A DNA stretch of 64,000 bases from Polytrichum commune (taxonomy: Eukaryota; Streptophyta; Polytrichopsida; Polytrichales; Polytrichaceae), in the NCBI GenBank assembly GCA_950295325.1, contig OX485809.1, forward strand, positions 26,056,144 to 26,120,143, read 5' to 3'. The stretch's first letter is position 1; each line of letters starts with the position of its first letter. Below, in pieces: positions 31,330-43,775 of this stretch. Below the pieces are notes generated by a model. That model did no database searches and had not been told where the DNA came from. It saw only the letters and a program-made list of their open reading frames with translations. Made by a program: the position numbers and the translations under genes.

Positions 31330-34300
31330 AACAGGGAGAACCGACCGCTAGTTACAGATGTACCTGCTGAGTTTGAGAAATAGCCAGTTCAAGTTAAGAC
31401 TTCAGAAAAATATTCGATCACTTCACAGGAATTTCAAGAATATAATTCAAATCAATAAAGGAAAACCGAAACATGTCAACATGCAACCGGTTGGACTGGG
31501 AAACATTAGGATCTCAACCCATTATACCCAAAATTTTGTGACTAAACCGATACCAAGTGCGAAGGAAATGTTCAGAGAATCCAACCATTCATCACATGGT
31601 CTCTGGCTTTCACATTGCCGAGGTTTACGTTTTGAAAGCAAGGGGCTGGCTAGGGTTCTAAGCGATAAAGGCACCTTCAGAGTAGCCTTCAGAGTAGCCT
31701 TCAGAGTAGGAGGCAATGAACAGGGAGAACCGACCGCTAGTTTCAGATGAACCTGTTGATTTTGAGAAATAACCAGTTCAAGTTTCAAGACTTCAGAAAA
31801 ACTATCGATCACTTCACAGGAATTTAGAGAATATACCTCAAATCAATGTAGGAAACCCGATACATGTCAACATGTAACCGGTTGGACTTGGAAACATTAG
31901 GATCTCAACCCATTATGCCCCAAATTTAGTGACAAAACCGATACCAAGTGCGAAGGAAATGTTCAGAGAATCCAACCATTCATCACATGGTCTCTGGCTT
32001 TCACACTGCCGAAGTTTACGTCTGAAAGGAAGGGGCTGGCTAGAGTACTAAATAATGTACGCACCTTCAGAGTAGGAGGCAATGAACAGGGAGAACCACG
32101 GCTGAACCGGTTGAGTTTGAGAAATAACCAGTTCAAGTTCCAAGACTTCAGAAAAACTATCGATCACTTCACATGAATTTATACCTCAAATCAATGTAGG
32201 AAAACCGAAACATGTCAACATGTAACCGGTTGGACTTGGAAAAATTAGGATCTCAACCCATTATGCCCCAAATTTTGTGATAAAACCGATACCAAGTGCG
32301 AAGGAAATGTTCAGAGAATCCAACCATTCATCACATGGTCTCTCACTTTCACACTGCCGAAGTTTACGTTTTGAAAGCAAGGGGCTGGCTAGGGTACTAA
32401 GTTATATAGGCACCTTCAGAGTAGGAGGCAATGAACAGGGAGAACCTCCGCTAGTTATAGATGAACCGGTTGAGTTTGAGAAATAACCAGTTCAAGTTTC
32501 GAGACTTCAGAAGAACTATCGATCACTTCACATGAATTTAGAGAATATACCTCAAATCGATAATGGAAAACCGAAACATGTCAACATGTAACCGGTTGGA
32601 CTTGGAAACATTAGGATTTTGTGACAAAACCAATACCAAGTGCGAAGGAAATCTTCAGAGAATCCAACCATTCATCGCATGGTCTCTCACTTCCACACTG
32701 CCGAAGTTTACGTTTGAAAGCAATGGGCTGGCTAGGGTTCTAAGTGATACAGGCACCTTCAGAGTAGCAGGCAATGAAGAGGGAGAACCTCCGCTAGTTA
32801 CAGATGAACCGGTTGAGTTTGAGAAATAACCAGTTCAAGTTTCGAGACTTCAGAAGAACTATCGATCACTTCACATAAATCTAGAGAATATACCTCAAAT
32901 CGATAAAGGAAAACCGAAGCATGTCAACATGTAACCGGTTGGACATGGAAGCATTAGGATTTTGTGACAAAACCGATACCAAGTGCGAAGGAAATCTTCA
33001 GAGAATCCAACCATTCATCGCATGGTCTCTCACTTTCACACTGCCGAAGTTTACGTTTGAAAGGAAGGGGCTGGCTAGGTTACTAAGTGATGTACACACC
33101 TTCAGAGTAGGAGGCGATGAACAGGGAGAACCACGGCTAGTTACAGATGAACCGGTTGAGTTTGAGAAACAACCAGTTCAAGTTTCAAGATTTCAGAAAA
33201 ACTATCGATCACTTCACATGAATTTAGAGAATATACCTCAAATCGATAAAGGGAAACCGAAACATGTCAACATGTAACCGGATGGACATGGAAACATTAG
33301 GAATTTGTGACAAAACTGATACCAAGTGCGAAGGAAATCTTCAGAGAATCCAACCATTCATCACATGGTCTCTCACGTTCTCACTGCTGAAGTTAACGTC
33401 TGAATGTAATGGGCTGGCTAGGGTACTAAGTGATATAGGCACCTTCAGAGTAGCAGGTAATGACAGGGAGAACCGACCGCTAGTTACAGATGAACCTGTT
33501 GAGTTTGAGAAATAACCAGTTCAAGTTAGGACTTCAGAAAAACTATCGATCACTTCACGTGAATTTAGAGAATATACCTCAAATCAATGTAGGAAAACCG
33601 AAACATGTCAACATGTAACCGGATGGACATGGAAACATTAGGAATTTGTGACAAAACTGATACCAAGTGCGAAGGAAATCTTCAGAGAATCCAACCATTC
33701 ATCACATGGTCTCTCACGTTCTCACTGCCGAAGTTAACGTTTGAAAGCAATGGGCTGGCTAGGGTACTAAGTGATATAGGCACCTTCAGAGTAGCAGGGA
33801 ATGACAGGGAGAACCGACCGCTAGTTACAGTTGAACCTGTTGAGTTTGAGAAATAACCAGTTCAAGTTAGGACTTCAGAAAAACTATCGATCACTTCACG
33901 TGAATTTAGAGAATATACCTCAAATCAATGTAGGAAAACCGAAACATGTCAACATGTAACCGGTTGGACTTGGAAACATTAGGATCTCAACCAATTATGC
34001 CCAAAATTTCTGTGGCTAAACCGATACCATATGCGAAGAGAATCTTCAGAGAATCCAACCATTCATCGCATGGTCTCTGGCTTTCACACTGCCGAAATTT
34101 AAGTTTGAAAGCAAAGGGCTGGCTAGGGTACTGTGTGATACAAGCACCTTCAGTGTAGGAGGCAACGAACAGGGAGAACCAGCGCTAGTTACAGATGAAC
34201 CGGTTGTTTTTGGCAAATAACCGGTTCAAGTTCCAAGACTTCAGAGAAACTATCGATTACTTCACAGGAATTTAAAGAATATACCTCAAATCAATGTAGG

Positions 34301-34505
34301 AGAACCGAAACATGTCAACATGTAACCGGTTGGACTTGGATACATTAGGATCTCACCCAATTATGCCCACAATTCTGTGACAAAACAGATACCAAATGCG
34401 AAGGAAATGTTCAGAGAATCCAACCATTCATCTTATGGTCTCTCACTTTCACACTGCCGAAGTTTACGTTTGAAAGCAATGGGCTGGCTAGGGTACAAAG
34501 TGACA
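31330..34505 (+). repeat. ORF-bearing satellite, nine units of 341-391 bp
   Basis: CATGTCAACATG marks units near 31472, 31863, 32211, 32577, 32920, 33263, 33604, 33945 and 34312. Later units settle to 341-343 bp. Each contains ACCGGTT-type motifs and GAATCCAACCATTCATC. At least four units keep an 83-88-codon frame starting MSTCNR or MENRNMSTCN and ending EPVEFEK. The peptide has no recognised domain and the frame is broken in other units, so translation is doubtful. Single related copies occur at 27460-27800, about 44160-44360 and 63005-63140, suggesting that a dispersed transposon seeded the array. Confidence 0.85.
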
Positions 34506-35740
34506 CCACACCTAACCACATGACACTCAAACATAGATGTATGATTAAGTTAAATAACCACATCAGGCACCTCTACTTTAGAGTAGTCAACTACTACCAC
34601 CAATTGACTTCAATGAAAACCCAAAAAAGTATAAAATATCAGAAGTTCTCAAAAAATGAACCATTAGATGTTGTTAGCTCCAAGATGTAACGGTTTTGAG
34701 ATTTTGAAAAATATTAAACCTTTAAGTTGTTGGTTCTAGAAGCCAACTAATAATAGAAATCAACCCAAAAGTTTTAAAATCTACTATATTCATTACTACA
34801 ATCAAAATCACCTTGCTAGAGGGCGTCACGTCTTGATATTATACAATTTGACAGCCAAGGGCTGCATCACATCCATTTCGTGCATCCTTGAGTGTACCAT
34901 ATATTGTACATATGTATTTGCATTAGTATGTGCAATTAGGTGGTCTCACACTAATTTATCAACATTTCATAATATTTTAAAAAACATTTCAATACCAAAA
35001 TACATGAAAGAATTTTTTTCATAGTTGCCATGTGATAAATAAACCAAAGTATAAGCTTTTGAAATCTGGTTTTGTCAAAAGATAAGATGCATGGTCAACA
35101 AGGCAACCTATCCCCAACCTATTTGCGAAAGCAACATAATGATAATTGCACACAATCTTAAGTATATGTGTCTTATGTGATCTACCATCTACATTTTTCA
35201 TTTATGTGATCTACCATTTTTAAAGAATTAATTTTTTGCTAATATATATTGTAGGCCACAAAATTGAGCTTATATCTACACCCAAGAAAATATATAAAAC
35301 AAAAATATAACTTTGTGGGTGCAAAGTATTTACCAAGCCATTATTAACATCATTATTTAGTCCACATTAAATTGTAGATGACAATATATATTATTTCTAA
35401 TTCATTGACAATAGCACTAGGGTTGCACATTGCGGGATGGTGTTACATAATGTACTAAACTATAGGTTGCCCATGGTTAGTCACACTATACATTGGCCCA
35501 TAATATTTCCCAAAATCAACACACACAACATATTCTTCTCCAAACCATATTGATTCAAAAGTCATGTTCATGGGCCAAAGTTAGGGTGGGGTTGAGAGGG
35601 AAAGATAATTAGAAACAAAAAAATGTTCATTCAACTAGTTCTTATGCATGGGTGCAACAAGTTGGTGGTTCATGGATGGCCTGGACACTGAGGAATCTAC
35701 TATGTTATTTCATATACATGAGTGCAATGGGTCAAGATGA
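34506..35740. other. AT-rich intergenic sequence, no gene seen
   Basis: Only short frames and no repeated structure recognised. Confidence 0.5.
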
Positions 35741-35752
35741 CATGTGCCCAAG

Positions 35753-36548
35753 CAGGGTTGTCTATCCCGCCGTTATGACGGTGTCGTGCCGTCATGACGT
35801 GTCGTGTCGTGACGGACCCCTCCGTCACGACACAATAGGGTCTACGTAGGGTCAACCTAGGGGGAAGCTAGTAGGGTGGGTAAAATACTTACCTTCTTGC
35901 CAAGGTGGCGTCCTATGTGGCAAAAAAGGCCGACGTGGACGTGGATATGCCTAGCGCCAGGTAAACCATTTTGCCATTATGTTTATCATTCTGTTAAAAT
36001 CAAAGTAGTAAAATATGACTAAGGAGGGTGTGGGACGGGAACGGGGGCGGACGGGGCGGGAACGGAGCGGACGGGGGCGGGAACGGGGGCGGACGGGTCG
36101 GGAACAGTTTTAATTTTTTTAATTTTTTTAATTTTTTTTTGCGGACGGGGGTTGGGAACGGGGGCGGACGGGGGTCGGGAACCTTTTTCTTTTTCCTTTT
36201 TTTTGCGGACGGGGGTTGGGAACGGGGGCAGACGGGGGGGAACGGAGCAGACGGGGGAGGGAACAGGGCGGACAGGGTAGGGAACGGGGCGGACGGGGGC
36301 GGGAACGGGGGCGGACGGGCGCTAGTAATTTTTTCCCCACTTTACCTCTACTTTGCTGACATGTCATCACACGTGGACATCTTACATCCTACGTGTCCGA
36401 AATGGGGTAATGTAATTACACACAGAATTCGGTAAAATTCAAGTCCGTCAGGATAAAGACAGCATCCGGCATAATGTCGTGACGGATACGTGTCGTGACA
36501 GCACGACATTATGCCGAGATTAGCCTCCGTCACAACACAATAGACAAC
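35753..36548. mobile_element. 0.8-kb inverted-repeat element with 12-bp target duplication and G-rich core
   Basis: CATGTGCCCAAG flanks both sides (35741-35752, 36549-36560). The ends GGTTGTCTAT (35757) and ATAGACAACC (36539-36548) are inverted, and inner GTCGTGACGG/TCCGTCACGAC blocks extend the symmetry. The core 36028-36330 is a minisatellite of GGGCGGACGGG/GGGAACGGGG modules with runs of T; it gives a Gly-rich open frame that is not considered a gene. The long duplication (9 to 12 bp depending on where the end is placed) fits a Mutator-type non-autonomous element. Confidence 0.75.
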
Positions 36549-36679
36549 CATGTGCCCAAGTGTCACATACATTATTTGCAAAGGGCCTAAACTAGATGCC
36601 TAGAGGCCTCAAAGTGTCGCGTCCGCTAATCATCAAAATAATATTATTCATAAAATTGATAAGTAACTTCTTGAAGTGC

Positions 36680-37025
36680 AAAATTATATACATCATGACA
36701 TTTAGCGTAGCACATTGCAATACTTGAGATGATAGTTTTGTGATTTAGTAAGCATAGGGAAGATATTATTGAGCATATTGATGGCAAGTGGCATGCATTT
36801 ACATTTTTGTATGCAAGAGGAAGATATCCTTGAACATACTAATGTCAAGTGTTATTTGTGTACACTTTTAGTCAGTTCGTAAACCATTGTGTAACATAAG
36901 CATACACCTCATAGCACTATTGAACACACCCATGCCAAAATATTAGTAAGTGCACTTGAATGTCAAGTGTCATGAGGTGATACTAATGATGAAGTCGTTA
37001 TCATTAGTGTAACCTAGCATACACA
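36680..37025. repeat. Dispersed repeat, inverted copy at about 62560-62900
   Basis: It shares, in opposite orientation, blocks such as AGCATACACCTCATA, CACTTGACATT-like and ATGATAGTTTTGTG with 62560-62900. Ends not defined. It is probably a MITE. Confidence 0.6.
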
Positions 37026-37635
37026 TGTAATATAGGGTAAGTGACATTATTACACATGTGTCTCTAAATACCATAAATGGTGTAGTACAAAACAACCAAG
37101 TGAATTAGAACAAACAAAAAAAACATGCACACTTAAATTATTCTATTATGAGATTAAGAAGGAACTCATGGAGTGGAATAGAATCAAATGAAATTGATTT
37201 ATAGTCCCGGAAGCCGAAAAGGCTAAATTTGAAGAATAAAGAGTACTAAAGTGCAAGGTATCCTTGAAAGGAAACTTGTGAGCGTCTCTAACAACAGCCG
37301 GGTGCATCACATCCTTAGTCATTGAGAGTTTCTAATTTCAAACAAAAACTCCCAAGGTGGAAGGTCTCACCACTGTGCTGGAAACAAGCCTGCAGACATC
37401 ACAGGGCCGCTACTAATTCTGTGGTAGTCCAGGTACTTCTCAAATGCTTCTAAGTCTCAATGGGGATCAAAAAATTCATCTACAATTAAGTTACTGTTTG
37501 ACAGAGCTGCTGCAGCTGATTCGTTTCACAGCAGTTCAGTTGTCTTTTGAAATGGGGTTGTTTCCGGGAGGTTAATCTCTGTATTAGGAAGGATTCGCCT
37601 TTGATCTGGCGTTTTGGAGTATGCCTACTCCAAAT
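37026..37635. other. 3' flank of the ALMT gene
   Basis: No gene seen. It should contain the 3' UTR of the minus-strand ALMT gene. An imperfect duplication of the CACAATGTG/CACATTGTG type brackets the stop codon. Confidence 0.4.
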
Positions 37636-40348
37636 TCACACAATGTCCACAAAGGGCACATTGTGTGAATTTGCCTCGAATGTTGCCTTCTCACCCAATT
37701 CATGCACCATGTCGACCACATCATCCAATCCACGGACGAGCTCATCGAGTAGCGATGAGAAGGCGGCCAGGGATATGCATGCTTGCCTCTCTTGCACTGT
37801 GGTACTAGGTTGAAGAAGTGCAACCTTATCGTTGATGAGCTTTCTGCACATGAAAAAGATCTTGCAGGGTGGTCTGGAAGAACTTCTGGCTTGCAACTTT
37901 AAGCTTGGGCTTCGGATTGTCGGCAGTGACGTTGCACTTCTGAGCGAGGAACACGAATTCGCACGTCGAAGCGACCAATTTTCCAAGCCGGCCCCAGGTT
38001 TGGCAGAAGTCGTGGAAAACGAACTGCGAATGTTGGAATTTACGTTTCTTTGCTCAGAAAGCTTTTTTGTGAAGACCGACTGCACGTGCTCGGCGATTGA
38101 TGTTTGAAGACTCCAGACGGAAAACTCTACGGCTTTCATTATCACCTTCTTCTCACCGCATTTGTGGAACCTGCGGATGCTTGCTCCTAACTCCTTCATC
38201 ACCTTCGATATCTCCGCAATTGCATACACCATTTCCATTTTCATGGCTGCAGGAATGGAGCGAGGTGTCATCTGCAACACAATGTCGCGAATGAGATTCT
38301 ATACGTTAATGGCAGGCGCCAGCAAAGATGGACTCTGTAAAAACGTGGTTGATATTCTTTCAAATATCTGCGTAAAACTACCGATTGCATGCTTTCTGGT
38401 ACTCAAGAAGGAGAAATTGAACTCACTTGCACTGTTGAATTGATGCACCCATCCATAGCCAGAAGAATATGAGTTAATCTCCGCAATTTCTTCCCAACCT
38501 TCACATAGTCCTCCCATGGATGGCGCATTCTGACCTTTCCATGGAATGGTTCCCAAAATGCTTGCTTTTCCTGGATAGACAGTCATACACAAAATATTTG
38601 AGACAAGATCACACGCCACATACTGTCAACTCAAACAGAGGAAAACCATGTATAGATATGTATATAGATATATCCTGGAATTAATACAGTTGGAAGCACT
38701 GAACAAGGGGTGAAACGTACCAAGCTATCCATAGAGGACCCAGACCCAAGTATGGCATGAAGCTTCGTCATAATGACATCCTTGGTTGTATATTCGATAT
38801 AGTCAGTTCTATAAAGGTCCAGCTTGCTCAGAGATCCTCTCGTATACTCATTCGCACAAACTGCAGAAAATCGTTTGCCAGGATTAGACACCGTATGAGC
38901 CTCAGCTGCTTTTGAAGTATTTCTTCCCAATCAAGCAGACAAGAGAATTTCCAAGGATTGAAATATAATCAACATGAACAGAAAATTTGCTACATGTCGA
39001 CTCCCAAACAAATTAGTGTCTTGATAGTTCGATTTGTAGTGCTTTATACCTTCAACTGCTAAGGAGAGATCGTCAAAAGTGGACGCGATCAAATTGTGGA
39101 GATCCGTTCCTGCCCATGCAGGAAATATGCCGATGCAGATGACTAAACATATGATGGAAGCCATGAGGATGACAAGCAGCCGCTCCCACGCCAATCGCGT
39201 ATCCTCGCTTAAGGAAATCTTATAACCGGAGACCAAGATGAGAGCGTATGTGAGCATAAAGATGACAAGCCCGTAGTCGAACTTGGCCTTCACGATTGGG
39301 TTGAACCGCAGCGATGTACATATTATACCTGTTGCAGATTTTTTGAAAGCCCACAATTAGTAGAGTCCCTATTAACATAATGGAGTTAATTAGGTAAACT
39401 ATAATCGCACCACGAATTTGACAAATGAAGTCACAATTCAATTAGTCTTGTTGTAATTACTTTGAGTAAGTATGACCTGAGGAACTCACCCACAACCATG
39501 ACTGACAAGCCGATAACCACTGCTTCGTAACCCTCGTCAAATTCATCGGCTATCATCTCTATACCGAGAGCAAGAAACCCAGCTACAGCAGTTGCCATAC
39601 CACGGTTGATCACCTTGCTTATTGTTGCCCCTGTCACAGATTCAGTACAATCAATCATGTCAGCATCAATCTTGTATGTTATATTCCGTGCCATGCATAT
39701 GCGGTGAAAGACATGTCAACGTCCTTTGTAGGTACACGAGTACGAGTTCACGGTCCAAAGTACAGTAGATTGACGAAGTAATGTGCCGGTGTAACAATTT
39801 TGTGTTAGAAAAGTACAACGGCCTTACTTACACAAGAGCCGAGAACATCTGCCTCAAACCTTCTGTTTTGAGATTCTGATATAGAAGTTTATATGATCCA
39901 TGAATATTGGAATCTGACCAGAAACGATGTCTTAGGAAATCATGTGCTTACCCACGGAGGACTCGAAGACGACGACCACTGTCATCACCGCCCATATTGC
40001 ATTGCTGCCCAGAAAGTCATCTGGAGCATCAAGAATCATCAGAAGCGATGCAATACTGAGAGCCACACCCACTTTCAGTGGATGCACAATCCTCTGTCGC
40101 TGGTCCCTGTTAGTGACACGCTCCCACGCTTCCTCCCATACTGTCTGTACAACCTTCATACCTCGACGCCAGATTTTTCCACGGGACGGTCTTGTCTTTA
40201 TGCCAGGACCCTCACTTTCGTTCTCACATATTACACTTGGATAACCTATGACGACCACCTGGACATCCTCCTCCGCCGCTGTCAATGCTGCTGAAGACTC
40301 CACCACCACCGGCTCTCCAACTGCAGCAGTCACACGGTTCATAGCCAT
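37636..40348 (-). CDS. Aluminium-activated malate transporter (ALMT) family anion channel, six exons
   Basis: Predicted exons: 40348-39952, 39630-39490, 39328-39050, 38860-38721, 38570-38427 and 38271-37636. Phases agree at every junction (1,1,1,0,0), and total 1737 bp, 578 aa plus stop, with six exons as in typical plant ALMTs. ALMT signatures appear in order: HPLKVGVALSIASLL and AIWAVMTVVVVFE (membrane helices), GATISKVINRGMATAVAGF, YEAVVIGLSVMVVG, FDYGLVIFMLTYALILVSGY, FPAWAGTDLHN, then the hallmark WEPFHGKVRMRHPW in exon 5 and an LVRGLDDVVDMVHELGEKA helix near the C-terminus. Family members are plasma-membrane or vacuolar anion channels for malate and other anions. The N-terminal 60 residues are hydrophilic. 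The exon 4/5 and 5/6 joins are less certain than the others. The gene appears intact. Confidence 0.9.
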
Positions 40349-41646
40349 TGTCTTGGGTATGGACCGACCTAAATAATGCACATTACTGTGAATCTCTGAT
40401 GGAGGAAGTTATCGAAACCAAACTATTTCATCAGACTAGACTCTCACAGTATGTGCGGACACATAATTTGCGACTCCCAAAACTGCTCTGAGATTTGAAA
40501 AAAAACGTTAATGTGTGCACTGATGTCCAATGCAATTAGCAAAGAGGTCGAGCTGTATGTGCAGATTCAGTGTAATCGACAAAATAGACTTACGAGTACC
40601 CAAAGCCAAAACTTCTTCGGCTGGAAGAGGATAAACTTGAAGCTACAGATGGAATGTTTGCTAGCTTGTTGAAGTACTCAATCGCCTGCGACAATCATCT
40701 AACTCCTGTAGTCACAGTTGTGCTAGTTACACTGTATCTATGTACCTACCCTTCACAGCACAGCTCGGAGGATGGGCAGTGAGGAGGAGCTGGCTGGAGA
40801 GTACTAGAGCAGCAACGGATGTTGCTGTCTGTTGTCAAGAAGGAAACTCAAGTGTTGCCAATGAGGCAGGCATCGGGTTAAGTAGACGATGGCGGAGCAG
40901 GAACTGCAGCAGCCATGAGCGTGCACGACGACTGAGTCTATCGCACATAGCAGTGGCACATCTGAGTGAAACATTTTACAGTTGTGGAAAAGCTTCACCT
41001 TCTCCGTGAATCTCGAGGATCCGTAAAATTTTAGGTTCAAACTCACAGAGTGCAGGGTCAGGTAAATCGTAACAAAGTGCATCAGGAGTCCAGGCTGTGC
41101 CATTTGAGCCACAAGCTTCGGTCCATCTGATGCGCGGTTGATGGGCTTGTGATTCAAGTACGTGCATGGGCTCCAGCAACATTACATGTCAGGCAAGGTG
41201 AAGGCAGGGTAGGGCAGGGCAGGGCAGCAGGGGCAGGCTCAGGTTTACCCACATCGGCGCTATTCCGGTAACCCAGTTACCATGATGTGGCTGGTTGGGA
41301 TCCCGGTGCTATGCTGTGAAGGGTCAATGCAATACATGCATTCAGTGGTGCAACCACAATTGATCGCCCTGATTTTGATTCCTGAGTGCTTACAAGAGAT
41401 TGCAATGATTTTCCTTGATCCTGCCACAGTACTGTACCTGTACTCACAACTGAAGCCCCGAAAAGGTCGGATGCAACCGGCCCGGCCGCTTCTGTATCTC
41501 CGACCTTGCAATCAGCAGGCTGCAGGTGTATGCTTCTCCAAACTGCCTGACACCCGTCTCGCCCGATCAGTACGGCCACCTCCCTCCGAGCCTTTCTCCA
41601 TCCCCCTCCGACCGGCCCTGACATACGACATCGCCCCAACCTAGCT
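40349..41646 (-). promoter_or_regulatory. Upstream region of the ALMT gene
   Basis: Presumed promoter and 5' UTR. It includes a GGGCA/AGGGC microsatellite-like tract at 41203-41237. No unambiguous TATA box chosen. Open frames at 41277-41644 on both strands look fortuitous. Confidence 0.3.
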
Positions 41647-42047
41647 AACTACGCTAAATATGATATTTCGTGTCACCGATTCCAATTCTCTTGCTTAATA
41701 CTGATTGGAAACCGCAGTGTGGTGTCACCAACACTTAATGTTAAGTTAACAGTATTTGTCAGTCCTTGTAAAAAAAAATGGGTATTATAGATTTACAATT
41801 ACTGGAAGAATTGTCACTTACTAAGCGATTCATCATCCAAATTTCAGTCATCCATGACAATAATTCATCAAGAATTTTTTTGGATGCAAATTATATCAAA
41901 CTTTTGTTTCAATAATTGGCAATTGAATGAACTGAAACTAAGTTGACATGACAGTATTTGTAAACTTATTCATAGAATGTGTCACTAAAAAAGTTACTGC
42001 AGTGACATTACATGCCATCTGACACTAAATATCATAATTAGTGTACT
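41647..42047. mobile_element. MITE of the TACACTAAATATGA family
   Basis: The left end is CTACGCTAAATATGATATTT and the right end CATAATTAGTGTA preceded by GACACTAAATAT; the two ends are inverted over about 26 bp. Flanks CTAGCTAA and CTAGCTCC may be an 8-bp target duplication with two changes. The interior shares ATTTACAATTACT, CATCCATGACAATAATTCAT-type and GGCAATTGAATGAACTGAAA-type blocks with 61060-61350. Confidence 0.7.
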
Positions 42048-42279
42048 AGCTCCACGGGTACACATGGAATAACTACACACACGTGTCACAACTCTGTGCA
42101 CCTACATCACAAATTACAGTTTCATTTGTCTCAAAAGTAAAAAATTATTTATCAATTACAAGGCTGCCAGGCAGCCTTGCATTTGCGCAGCAATTGAACC
42201 TCCCTGCTTGTCTTGTGTGAATTAGCCTGATGAAGACTCTGCGTCCCTGCTCCCTTACGTACCTCCCGGCGAGAACTTC

Positions 42280-43310
42280 GGAAATACAACCCCCCTGGCC
42301 AGAGTCTTACATTGCTAATAAATGTGTTTTGCATCCGCTTAGGAGCACATTGCCGGTGCAGCACACGAAAATAGGAACACGTTGCCGCTTTGGAGTAACC
42401 CCATCCTGTTCTTTCTGTCGCCTTTACTGCAGCTTTAACGCTAGGCTTGTGCTGAATGGTGATCAGGCTAACCAACATAATCAGACAGCTTTCGAAGTGG
42501 AGGCCCTAATCTCCCTCGCGGTGATCGCAAGTTTTATTAGGAGCACATTGCAATCGACACAGCTGGAGCTCAACGTTAATAGGATCACGTTGCGGTTATG
42601 GATGGAGCTAAACCCCTTCCTGTTCTCACTGTCACCTTCACTGTGCAGCTTAGGCTTGTGTGGAATGGTGATCAGGCTAACTAACATAATCAGACAGCTT
42701 TCGAAGTGGAGGCCCTAATCTCCCTTGCGGTGATCACAAGTTTTATTAGGAGCACATTGCAATTGACACAGCTGGAGCTCAACGTTAATAGGATCACGTT
42801 ACGGTTATGGATGGAGCCAAACCCCTTCCTGTTCTCACTGTCACCTTTACTGTGCAGCTTAGTCTTGTGCTGAATGTTGATCAGGCTAACTAACATAATC
42901 AGCCCTGCTTTCGAAGAAGGGGCCCTAATCTCCCTTGCGATGCTCACAACTTTTTTGAGGGGCACATTGCGATTGAAATTTGACACAGCTGGAGCTCGAC
43001 GATGATAGGATCACGTTGCGGTTATGGATGCAGTTAACCCCCTTCCTGTTCTCACTGTCACCTTAACTGCAGCTTAGGCTTGTGCTGAATGATGCTAAGG
43101 CTAACTAGCATAGTTGGATTTGTTTCGAAGATGAGGCCCTATTAATCTCCCTCGCGGTGCTCACAAGTTTCATTAGCAGGACATTGCGATTGACACAGCT
43201 GGAGCTCAACGGTAATAGGATCAAATTGCGGCTATGGATGGAGTAACCCCTTCCTGTTCTCACTGTCACCTGACTGCAGCTTTTGCTTGTGGTGAATGGT
43301 GATCAGCCTA
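42280..43310 (+). repeat. 210-bp tandem repeat, about five units
   Basis: TTCGAAG...GAGGCCCTA recurs at 42490, 42699, 42909 and 43123 (intervals 209-214 bp). Each unit has AGGAGCACATTGCAATTGACA, GGATCACGTTGCGGTTATGG and a CCTTCCTGTTCTCACTGTC block. The first unit is more diverged. Open frames in it are a by-product of the repeat. A remnant follows at 43795-43910. Confidence 0.85.
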
Positions 43311-43314
43311 AAGA

Positions 43315-43775
43315 GCAAGCCCACAGGTTGTTGTATCCATATCCACAAACCTCCCATAGCCATCCAAATTTTTCTTTCTTGATGCGGATGCGGGCGCATT
43401 CTCCCGCTGGTTGCCGTATCCATATCCACATTCTGGGAATCGGGTTTGGAATTGACTTTGTCTTGCTAGAAGACATAATAACCAGCTCATCAATTCAAAT
43501 ACCTGAAATAATTTCAGGTACATCAATCATATTTAGGTGGGAACCTGAGAGGATACAAGGTCATTGATTACTCGACTCATTGTGTTTATTGAGAGTTTGC
43601 GAAAAATGAGCTCCATTTTCTTGAAAAAAGTGGAAGGCCGCATCCACGTCTCGCATTCAAAATGTGGAAATAAGGATGGATTGGGAGAAATCTCATATTT
43701 CTCAACATACCATCCACTTTTCATCCATATTGAATTTTATGGATGCGGATACGGCAAGCGGTGTGCTTGCCCTGG
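43315..43775. mobile_element. Inverted-repeat element nested in the 210-bp satellite
   Basis: The left end AGCAAGCCCACAGGTTGTTG is followed by TATCCATATCCAC. Its inverted partner at about 43735-43775 reads GGATGCGGATACGGCAAGCG and ends TGTGCTTGCC. Internal copies of GGATGCGG and TATCCATATCC repeat. Satellite sequence resumes on the far side, so the element inserted after array formation. Confidence 0.6.

Noticed and set aside
36028-36435. Gly/Asn-rich open frame in the G-rich core
   Set aside because: It is a translation of a minisatellite inside a transposon; no start context or homologue-like complexity.
41277-41644. Pair of 120-codon frames on opposite strands upstream of ALMT
   Set aside because: No recognisable motif, both strands equally open, located in the presumed ALMT promoter.
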